DNA from: Actinoplanes sichuanensis
GTDB lineage: Bacteria > Actinomycetota > Actinomycetes > Mycobacteriales > Micromonosporaceae
Direction: 5' to 3'
DNA length: 64,000 bases
NCBI RefSeq assembly: GCF_033097365.1
Contig: NZ_AP028461.1
Coordinates: 6,386,001-6,450,000, forward strand
Shown: one piece after another, positions 58,704-64,000 of the stretch
Layout of the letters: each line of letters starts with the position of its first letter
How positions within the stretch are numbered: the stretch's first letter is position 1
Position numbers and translations under genes: made by a program
Notes under the pieces: generated by a model
Seen by the model: only the letters and a program-made list of their open reading frames with translations
What the model was told of the DNA's origin: nothing
Databases searched by the model: none

Positions 58704-59277
58704 GAGTAGTCACCCCCAGCAGCTCCGCGATCTGCATCAGCGGGTCGGCGGCGCCGTCCGGGAAGGCGCCCGGGTCGACCACCCATCGCTCGGCAAGCTC
58801 ACGCACTTCGGCGCTCTGCTTCGCCCCGGCGGCGGATGCCCGGCTGATCAGGTCGCTGACGGCTTGAGCAGCCATCGCTCCGTGGCTGGAGATCCAGCGC
58901 AGAACATCGCGGTCTAGCGGGCTGAGCTCGATGCCGCGGTCGATACAGGCCGACATCAGGTCGCCAGCGATCAGGTCGGTGGGCGTGACCTCTCGATTGC
59001 CGTTGACGCCGAGCACAGATGCTTCAACCGTGTCGATGGTCTTCAGGCGGGCCGCCACATTCACGGGGGTGAGGATCATGACCTCGTTGTCCTGGACGTA
59101 CGGGACGCCCGTGTACGGGTCGGTGCGGCGCTGCGGGGTGATGTTGGCGTCGGCGCAGATCTGTCGCGCCTCGTCCTCGGTGTACCGGCCAGCCTCGTGG
59201 AGGCTGTTGGTGTAGCCGCGACGGCCGGGCCGCCACCACATGCCGTGCTTGTTGGACCAAATCAGGTGGGTGCTCAT
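58696..59277 (-). CDS. Protein of a duplicated family, copy B
   Basis: A 193-residue protein. The first 80 residues (NKHGMWWRPGRRGYTNSLHE, DEARQICADANI) are specific to it. The C-terminal 75 residues (LISRASAAGAKQ, RWVVDPGAFPDGAA, PLMQIAELLGV) match the protein at 54989-55381. Function unknown. Confidence 0.6.
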   Translation of the reverse strand: MSTHLIWSNKHGMWWRPGRRGYTNSLHEAGRYTEDEARQICADANITPQRRTDPYTGVPYVQDNEVMILTPVNVAARLKTIDTVEASVLGVNGNREVTPTDLIAGDLMSACIDRGIELSPLDRDVLRWISSHGAMAAQAVSDLISRASAAGAKQSAEVRELAERWVVDPGAFPDGAADPLMQIAELLGVTTRG

Positions 59278-59465
59278 CGCTGGTCATCCCGATTGGTGAC
59301 GATGAATCCGCGCCCCTTGGGGTCGTCATGGCCACGCACGGGGGTGACCTTGTACGCGGGGTTCAGCTCGTACGACGTGACGTCGTCCTTGGCGATGAAT
59401 CGGCCGCCGTCAGGGCGGGTGATCTCATGCGCGTCCCGATCGAAGTTGATCTCAGAGTTACTCAT
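59274..59465 (-). CDS. Small hypothetical protein
   Basis: A 63-residue protein (MSNSEINFDRDAHEITRPDG) with beta-rich RFIAKDDVTSYELNPAYKVT. It overlaps the next gene as TGATG. Function unknown. Confidence 0.5.
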   Translation of the reverse strand: MSNSEINFDRDAHEITRPDGGRFIAKDDVTSYELNPAYKVTPVRGHDDPKGRGFIVTNRDDQR

Positions 59466-59890
59466 CAGTATTCGTCCTCGCTGGTCAGAGGGTTGTCGGC
59501 CCACCGCTCGCGCATCTCGGCGACCCACGGGTCGTCTTCGAGAGGGGCGGTGGGAATGTCGGGAAGGGCGTCGGCCGGGTACGCCGGCGGGTAGGCGAGG
59601 TTGACGTGCTCGAAGCCGAGCCGCTCCCGCCGCTCCCGCTGCTCGCCGAGCAGGTTGGTGGCCAGACGGGCCCGGCGTTCGGCATCGGTGAGGTCGGCCA
59701 GGGCCTGCCGCTCGTGGCGCCGCGACTCGGCCAGCTCCGCTTCGGTGGTGCGCAGCTGCTGCCGGGCCTCGTCCCGTTCGGTCTTCAGCTCGCACAGTCG
59801 CCGCTGCATGCCGACCAGCCCGGCGGCCAGGCCCAGCCCGACCACGACCGCGGTCACCGCGAAGGCGAACATCAGCTTCTCGGCGGTCAT
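59465..59890 (-). CDS. Membrane-anchored coiled-coil protein, duplicated family copy B
   Basis: A 141-residue protein (MTAEKLMFAFAVTAVVVGLG). It is the paralog of 56880-57269, with the same layout and shared end. Ends AEMRERWADNPLTSEDEY. Function unknown. Confidence 0.6.
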   Translation of the reverse strand: MTAEKLMFAFAVTAVVVGLGLAAGLVGMQRRLCELKTERDEARQQLRTTEAELAESRRHERQALADLTDAERRARLATNLLGEQRERRERLGFEHVNLAYPPAYPADALPDIPTAPLEDDPWVAEMRERWADNPLTSEDEY

Positions 59891-60072
59891 CGCGCACCCG
59901 CCTCGCCCAGCTGGACCAGGTAGATCACCGCACCGGTGAACAGCAGTCCAGCCGATGTCACCAGCGCTGCGGCGATCCGGTTGCGCTTGCGGGTGACCGC
60001 CACGGCGGCCGCGACGACCAGGCCGGCCAGCGTGACCAGCACCGCTACGGCGCCGGCGAGGAAGGTGATCAT
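59887..60072 (-). CDS. Two-span small membrane protein, duplicated family copy B
   Basis: A 61-residue protein (MITFLAGAVAVLVTLAGLVV), ending YLVQLGEAGAR. Paralog of 57266-57451. Function unknown. Confidence 0.55.
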   Translation of the reverse strand: MITFLAGAVAVLVTLAGLVVAAAVAVTRKRNRIAAALVTSAGLLFTGAVIYLVQLGEAGAR

Positions 60073-60617
60073 CGCTGCGACCCGCCTTCGCCGCTGTCAC
60101 GGCCCTGGTAGAAGAAGTCGTCGTACTCCGGATCCGCGGGGTGGCCGACCTTGCCGGCCCGCTCCCAGCGCTCCTCACGGATTGCCCACGCCTGCAGTCC
60201 GGGCCGGGTGTGCGCCAGGGCGAACATCTGGCGGGACCGCTCGTCGTCGACGAGGTCACGCATCTGCTCACCGAGGACGGTGCTGCACAGCGCCTCGCTC
60301 ATCCGGGCGAAGTGGGCCAGCGTCTCCGGCCCGGCGTTGTGGACCTCGGCCTGGATGTGGGCCAGCGCCCGGTTGCGCATGTCGGTGGTCGCCTTGGCGG
60401 TCAGCGGCGCCACCTCGTCGGCGAACACCCCCTGACCGGCCGGGGCCGCGGCGCCGGTGATGTGCTCGAGCTCGGCGATGGCGTCGGCGTACCGCTGGTC
60501 GAGGGCGAGCCGGCACACCCGGCGCGGGATGCAGCCGACCTGGGCGAGGACCCGGTCACGCATCCGGTAGTAGTCGGCGGCCATGGTGGTGCTGTCGATG
60601 ACGGTCATCTCAGACAC
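60069..60617 (-). CDS. Hypothetical protein
   Basis: A 182-residue protein (GTG at 60615-60617; ATG at 60608 possible). Helical, with PRRVCRLALDQRYADAIAEL and SEALCSTVLGEQMRDLVDDE. Ends in an acidic, Gly-rich tail. Family unknown. Confidence 0.55.
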   Translation of the reverse strand: MSEMTVIDSTTMAADYYRMRDRVLAQVGCIPRRVCRLALDQRYADAIAELEHITGAAAPAGQGVFADEVAPLTAKATTDMRNRALAHIQAEVHNAGPETLAHFARMSEALCSTVLGEQMRDLVDDERSRQMFALAHTRPGLQAWAIREERWERAGKVGHPADPEYDDFFYQGRDSGEGGSQR

Positions 60618-60957
60618 CGTCCTTACGGCCGCGGCCCAGCAGGCGCCGGATGCGACCGGCCAGGCTCAACCGGTGGCGGCCGACCCGCTTCGCCTCGGGG
60701 CGGAACCGGTCGAACCGCTCCTGCACGGCGTCACGCGGCGCGGTCGTACGGAACTCGACGGTGGTAGCCAGGTCCGGGTCGGCGTCAGGGCGGCGCAGCC
60801 GGGGCGGCAGGCCCTCCCGGTACGGGGCCAGGTTTCGAGTGCCCTCGCCGACGAGCCGCAGCGGCCGGCCGGGGGTGTTGGTGCTGGTGTGCACGGTCAC
60901 GATGCGGCCCTCCGGGGTGAACTCGATGGCCGGGCCGGGCGTGGCGTAGACGGTCAT
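60610..60957 (-). CDS. Hypothetical protein
   Basis: A 115-residue protein (MTVYATPGPAIEFTPEGRIV). A beta-rich start is followed by a basic tail (LSLAGRIRRLLGRGRKDG). Family unknown. Confidence 0.55.
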   Translation of the reverse strand: MTVYATPGPAIEFTPEGRIVTVHTSTNTPGRPLRLVGEGTRNLAPYREGLPPRLRRPDADPDLATTVEFRTTAPRDAVQERFDRFRPEAKRVGRHRLSLAGRIRRLLGRGRKDGV

Positions 60958-61295
60958 CGCGACACCGCCGGCAGCAGCTGGACCAGGTCCAGGTAGACGC
61001 CCTGGTCGAACAGGAAGACGAAGGTCGTGAGGGGCCCCGTCAGGTCGACGCTGAACGGCTCCTCGACGCCGGACGCCCAGATGACGACGTGCCCGTTGAC
61101 GACGTCGACCTGGTCGATGCCGGGCAGCGTCTTGATCAGGTGCGCGATCGGGCACTCGCAGGTGTCCGACATACGGCCCTTGATGTCGCGGGAGCGCAGG
61201 GCGTCGGCGACTTTGTCGGCGCTTCCCCCGCGGCTGACCTCGGCGAGCAGCGCGATGATCTGCGCCCGCAAGTCGGTGGTGACCGGATCGGTCAT
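60954..61295 (-). CDS. Hypothetical protein, first gene of the minus-strand operon
   Basis: A 113-residue protein (MTDPVTTDLRAQIIALLAEV). CECPIAHLIKTLPGIDQVDV and FVFLFDQGVYLDLV are notable. It overlaps the next gene as ATGA. Family unknown. Confidence 0.55.
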   Translation of the reverse strand: MTDPVTTDLRAQIIALLAEVSRGGSADKVADALRSRDIKGRMSDTCECPIAHLIKTLPGIDQVDVVNGHVVIWASGVEEPFSVDLTGPLTTFVFLFDQGVYLDLVQLLPAVSR

Positions 61296-61439
61296 GGGAT
61301 ACTCCTTGCTGGTTGGCCCTTCAGCGCTGCTTGTCGGTGGAGCTGGAGGGCTGCTGTTTGTGACCGGCCCGGGCCTGCGGGGTCTCGCCGGCGAGTTAGG
61401 GGCTTGCCGGACTCGTGTCCCGCTGACCTGGGCCGGGGC
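61296..61439. other. Non-coding spacer ahead of the minus-strand operon
   Basis: This 144-bp gap probably holds the early promoter for the long minus-strand gene set. No clear -35/-10 pair or hairpin was identified. Confidence 0.35.
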
Positions 61440-61595
61440 TCAAGCCGCCTTCTGCGGCTGGGTGGTGGATTTCGGCCCGCAGGCAGGACGCAGTACGTCC
61501 GCGATGCGCTGACGCCGCTCCTCGGACAGCGGCGGAGCTTCCGCGGCCACCTGGTGGGCGTATTCGCGAAGTTCCGCTTCCTGCTCGGGTGTCAT
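61440..61595 (-). CDS. Small helical protein downstream of the repressor
   Basis: A 51-residue protein (MTPEQEAELREYAHQVAAEA) with PPLSEERRQRIADVLRPACG. Short proteins of this pattern (PPLs-x-RxxxLRPA) are common in actinobacterial mobile elements. It overlaps the XRE gene as ATGA. Function unknown. Confidence 0.6.
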   Translation of the reverse strand: MTPEQEAELREYAHQVAAEAPPLSEERRQRIADVLRPACGPKSTTQPQKAA

Positions 61596-61837
61596 GCCGC
61601 CACCCTGGAGGGCGCGAAGGTGATGGGGTCGCAGGCCAGAACTTCGCCGAGACGAACGCGAACCTTCGGGGTGATTCCCCGGGTTCCGCGCTCCGCCTCG
61701 CTAATCACACTCGGTGAAATGCCGATCAGTGCGGCGAGTTCCTGTTGCTGCATGCCAGCACGGATCCGCGCCTCCCGCAGCTTGCGGGGGTCGTGATCGA
61801 CCGGGCTCTTGCGCCGCGGCCGCCGTGTCGAAGTCAT
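61592..61837 (-). CDS. XRE-family regulator (Cro/CI type)
   Basis: An 81-residue protein from the ATG at 61835-61837 (MTSTRRPRRKSPVDHDPRKL). RAGMQQQELAALIGISPSVI and SEAERGTRGITPKVRVRLGE form a complete helix-turn-helix. It faces the divergent HTH gene across operator-like repeats, so it is a good candidate for the lysogeny repressor or its antagonist. Confidence 0.75.
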   Translation of the reverse strand: MTSTRRPRRKSPVDHDPRKLREARIRAGMQQQELAALIGISPSVISEAERGTRGITPKVRVRLGEVLACDPITFAPSRVAA

Positions 61838-62012
61838 GAACGAAGCATGCGCGAAGTTTCGCGACTTAGCAAGACTCTGATCGGCGGAACTTCGCACGCG
61901 GCAAGGCCGAGATCGAATACGTTGATGTGCTTGAATATGTGAACAACCTGACGCGAAGGTTCTCGTTCCGCATCGTGGACTTCGCGTCTTTTCGCGTGAG
62001 AGGATCCGCCCC
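61838..62012. promoter_or_regulatory. Divergent switch region with repeated GCGAAGT-type sites
   Basis: GCGAAGT-like sites, in both orientations, lie at 61851-61857 (gcgaagt), 61888-61895 (aacttcgc), 61951-61960 (acgcgaaggt), 61978-61986 (gacttcgcg) and 61989-61996 (ttttcgcg). The 175-bp region between divergent HTH genes is relatively AT-rich. This is the typical structure of a phage lysis/lysogeny control region. Confidence 0.55.
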
Positions 62013-62564
62013 ATGGACACCGAGTCGCCCCGACAGCTGCCTGAGGGCCGGTTGCTGCACGACGCCCAGAAGGCGTCAGGCCTCTCGATTTACGCCGTTG
62101 CCGAGCGGGCGGGGATGAGCGACGCCCGCTGGCGCCAGATCGTCAAGGGATCGATGAGCGTGCAGGGCGTGGTCGTCCCGGTCGTCGCCAACGCGAAGAC
62201 CCTGGCGCGTATGGCGCGAGCAGTCGGTCTGGGTCCGGACGACCTCATCGAGGCCGGCAGGGACGACGCTGCCGAAACGCTGCGGGCCACCGTTGCGGTG
62301 GAGGGAGCGCCGATCGAGGAACCGGAAGGCGCGGCGATCGAGGAGCTGGAAGGCGCGGCGACGGAGACCGTGACCCAGCGGCCCGTACAGGTCGGCGACG
62401 CCATTGAGATGATCTACGGGTCGAAGTCGATGACCGCGGAGCAGAAGCTCGACGCGATCCGCAGGGTGCTCCAGTTGCACGCTGAGATCGATGCCCGCAC
62501 GGGGAACACCGCGACCTTCCAAGGCACCGGAGCTCTCACCGCCGGACGCCCCGAGGAGAACTGA
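62013..62564 (+). CDS. HTH regulator facing the switch region
   Basis: A 183-residue protein (MDTESPRQLPEGRLLHDAQK). The N-terminal 85 residues hold a helix-turn-helix (LSIYAVAERAGMSDARWRQI). A short acidic repeat region (EEPEGAAIEELEGAA) and a helical end follow. It may be the main repressor, convergent to the integrase gene. Confidence 0.7.
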   Translation: MDTESPRQLPEGRLLHDAQKASGLSIYAVAERAGMSDARWRQIVKGSMSVQGVVVPVVANAKTLARMARAVGLGPDDLIEAGRDDAAETLRATVAVEGAPIEEPEGAAIEELEGAATETVTQRPVQVGDAIEMIYGSKSMTAEQKLDAIRRVLQLHAEIDARTGNTATFQGTGALTAGRPEEN

Positions 62565-62567
62565 CGG

Positions 62568-63941
62568 TTAGCCGTCCCAGGTGATGACCACGCTGTCCTT
62601 GCTGAACAGCCGGCGGCCAGGTCCGGCTTGCAGCAGGCGAATCCTCATCCCGAGGTCCCGTATCACGGCCTGGCGCCGGCCGACGTCCGGGTAATCGAGC
62701 CACGCCTGTCCCGGGTCGGGAGCGCTGAGCAACGCCCCTACCGCGCTTCCGCGGCCCAGCTCCGCCATCTGCCGTTCGAGGTCGACCAGCCGGTCACGGA
62801 TCTTGCGGCTACGCCGGGCGAGGTCCCGCTCGTCGATGTCGAGGTTGTCGGCCAAGGTGTCCAGGCGCCGCCGCAACGCAACCACCTCGGTGCGCAGCGG
62901 GGCGGCGTCAGGGGCCGGTTCCGCGAGCAGCGAAGCCAGATCCGGCCGGCGTAAACGCTCGACGACCACCAGTCGGATCAAGATGTCTATCGCCTCGGCG
63001 GCCCGGGTGAGGTAGCAGGCCGGGCAGCGGTACACCCGGCGCTGATCACCACGCGCCTTGGCTCCCCGGTAGGTGCAGATCATCGTCTGCTCCGGGCACC
63101 GGCTGCACAGGTAGAGGTTCGTGCCGAGCCAGGAGAGCGCGTTGCCGCGCCGGTTCGTCTTGCGGTCCGGGTCGCTGAGCAGCGCCACAGCCGCTTGGTA
63201 GACGCTTTCGCTGATGATCGGCCGCCAGGTGGCCTTACCCACCACGGCGCCCTTGTGAGCTCGCAGTGCGGCGTTGCGTGGGTTGATGAGCATCCCCCGG
63301 ACAGCGTTGTGCTTCCAGGGGCCGCCCATCGTGGTGGTGAGGCCAGCCCTGTTGAGGTCGGCGGCGATGCCGGACAGGGTGCCCCCGGCAAGGAGCGTCG
63401 CATACGCCTTCTTCACTGCAGCGGCCTCGGGGCGGACCTGATTGGCCCCGGTCGAGTCGTAGCCGAACGCGCGGCGGCCGCCGGGCGGCAGGCCCTGCTC
63501 GGCGGCCTGCTGGTTGCGGTCACGCTGCCGCTGGCCCTTGCGCTCCACCTCGTGTCGGGCGACCGCGGCTTTGATCCGCAGGTACATGCGGCCGTTCTCG
63601 GTGAACGTGTCGACCTCGCCGTCTGCGGTGATGAGCCGCACCTCGCCGCGCTGCCCCATCTCGATCCAGTCCTCGACTTCGCGCGGGATGCGGGTCAGGC
63701 GGTCGATGTCGTGCGCGATGACGACGGTGATCCGTCCAGCCCGCACGTCGGCGAGCAGGCGGGCGTAGTCACTCTTCGGCCCGCGCGGCTTACTCGCGGA
63801 CACGTCGTTGTCGACGTACTCGGTGACGCTGGTCCATCCGTGCCGGTCGGTGATCGCGCGGCACATCGCCCGGTAGCGGTCGATGCCGATCTCCTCGCCG
63901 GTTCGGTCCATGCTCATCCGCAGGTACACCCCCACTGTCAT
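62568..63941 (-). CDS. int: Large serine integrase
   Basis: A 457-residue serine recombinase. VGVYLRMSMDRTGEE carries the catalytic serine near residue 10. VTEYVDNDVSASKPRG, VVIAHDIDRLTRIPRE and GRMYLRIKAAVARHEVERK complete the catalytic domain. The recombinase domain (GRRAFGYDS) is followed by a zinc ribbon (CSRCPEQTMICTY, CPAC) and a coiled coil. It would join attP and attB with a central dinucleotide crossover. The gene starts 28 bp from the element end, and its start codon lies in the loop of a 6-bp inverted repeat (63931-63947). Confidence 0.95.
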   Translation of the reverse strand: MTVGVYLRMSMDRTGEEIGIDRYRAMCRAITDRHGWTSVTEYVDNDVSASKPRGPKSDYARLLADVRAGRITVVIAHDIDRLTRIPREVEDWIEMGQRGEVRLITADGEVDTFTENGRMYLRIKAAVARHEVERKGQRQRDRNQQAAEQGLPPGGRRAFGYDSTGANQVRPEAAAVKKAYATLLAGGTLSGIAADLNRAGLTTTMGGPWKHNAVRGMLINPRNAALRAHKGAVVGKATWRPIISESVYQAAVALLSDPDRKTNRRGNALSWLGTNLYLCSRCPEQTMICTYRGAKARGDQRRVYRCPACYLTRAAEAIDILIRLVVVERLRRPDLASLLAEPAPDAAPLRTEVVALRRRLDTLADNLDIDERDLARRSRKIRDRLVDLERQMAELGRGSAVGALLSAPDPGQAWLDYPDVGRRQAVIRDLGMRIRLLQAGPGRRLFSKDSVVITWDG

Positions 63942-63947
63942 AGTGGG
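63931..63947. promoter_or_regulatory. Inverted repeat over the integrase start codon
   Basis: CCCACT (63931-63936) and AGTGGG (63942-63947) are inverted around GTCAT, which contains the start codon. The right arm also forms the outer end of attP. The structure could tie integrase expression to integrase binding. Confidence 0.5.
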
Positions 63948-63994
63948 TAGGCTACGGCACTAACGGCAGGCGTAGATACATCCCCGGGTGATCT
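63943..63994. other. attR: prophage/host right junction
   Basis: The phage arm 63943-63968 (gtgggtaggctacggcacta, then acggca) ends at the CA dinucleotide 63967-63968. From 63969 the sequence is host. Read on the minus strand, 64000-63969 codes LEITRGCIYA, the segment just before the break in the radical SAM gene. With the left arm (9039-9062) the rebuilt attP is 50 bp and symmetric about CA. Confidence 0.85.
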
Positions 63995-64000
63995 CCAGGG
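63969..64000 (-). pseudogene. Radical SAM protein, 5' part, cut by window edge
   Basis: Minus-strand reading gives LEITRGCIYAC-type codons (Cys followed by three residues and a second Cys once joined to 9038). This is the start of the CX3CX2C motif that matches the 3' fragment at 8268-9038. The N-terminal rest of the gene lies beyond the window. Confidence 0.8.

Larger units (their letters stand above)
9039..63968. mobile_element. Serine-integrase prophage carrying a conjugation-like module
   Basis: The element is bounded by attL and attR inside a radical SAM gene and is 54,930 bp by the inferred crossover. It encodes a serine integrase at its right end, repressor-type regulators at both ends, a full HK97-like siphovirus head and tail set, lysis genes, a replication set and a plus-strand FtsK/TraB transfer-type operon. 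Head, tail, lysis, terminase and replication genes all have open frames, so it may be inducible. Ends come from gene reconstruction and attP symmetry, both read directly. Confidence 0.88.

Noticed and set aside
9039..63968. Integration of the element at a tRNA gene
   Set aside because: No tRNA-like sequence is at either end; the split radical SAM gene explains both junctions.

Overview
The window is high-GC DNA in an actinobacterial style: GTG starts, GTGA/ATGA gene overlaps, a WhiB-family protein and an AICE-type FtsK protein. Gene content suggests a Micromonosporaceae-like soil actinomycete such as Actinoplanes; that genus is an inference. It holds two host segments and one complete integrated element.

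Host segment 1 (1-9038). A SCO6745-like gene is cut by the left edge. Next comes a protocatechuate branch of the beta-ketoadipate pathway: pcaH-pcaG-pcaB-pcaL on the minus strand, diverging from an IclR regulator and pobA on the plus strand. PobA makes protocatechuate from 4-hydroxybenzoate. PcaGH opens the ring, PcaB cycloisomerises the product, and the fused PcaL decarboxylates and hydrolyses it to beta-ketoadipate. A holin-like membrane protein, a nucleotidyltransferase, an NAD(P)H-quinone-oxidoreductase-like flavoprotein and a radical SAM gene follow. The radical SAM gene is interrupted.

Integrated element (about 9039-63968, 54.9 kb). The split radical SAM gene shows both ends. Its 3' part lies at 8268-9038 and the codons just before the break lie at 63969-64000. 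Joining them restores a CX3CX2C iron-sulfur motif. The two element ends form a 50-bp inverted-symmetric attP centred on a CA dinucleotide, next to a serine integrase at 62568-63941, so this is a serine-integrase prophage inserted in a coding gene. Left arm (9144-11238): a small membrane protein, an AlpA-like HTH protein, an XRE regulator and a second HTH protein. A plus-strand operon (11463-18882) follows: 23 genes, mostly under 60 codons, including a DUF2637/Spd-like membrane protein and an FtsK/TraB-type translocase. Directly behind the translocase gene are six copies of an 8-bp motif in a palindrome-rich spacer, a plausible clt-like transfer locus. This module looks like the transfer region of an actinomycete integrative conjugative element. 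A strong hairpin at 18898-18934 ends it.

Most of the rest lies on the minus strand. From about 41200 down to 18958 it carries a siphovirus late region, listed in transcription order: HNH nuclease, terminase small and large subunits, portal, ClpP-type protease with an apparent nested scaffold start, decoration protein, major capsid, connectors, repeat-rich accessory proteins, tail tube, chaperones G/GT, tape measure, minor tail proteins, M15-type endolysin and holin. From 61295 down to 41581 lie replication and accessory genes: a 1825-residue PrimPol-helicase-PolA fusion holding a 260-residue intein, a RuvC-like resolvase, a SNF2-type helicase, a Cas4/RecB-like nuclease, a WhiB-like protein, a DpdA-family DNA-modification enzyme, an HD phosphohydrolase and a set of duplicated small genes. 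The right end has a lysogeny-type switch, with divergent XRE genes around repeated GCGAAGT-like sites, and then the integrase. No tRNA, rRNA or CRISPR array was recognised. Family names come from reading the proteins; no search was run.
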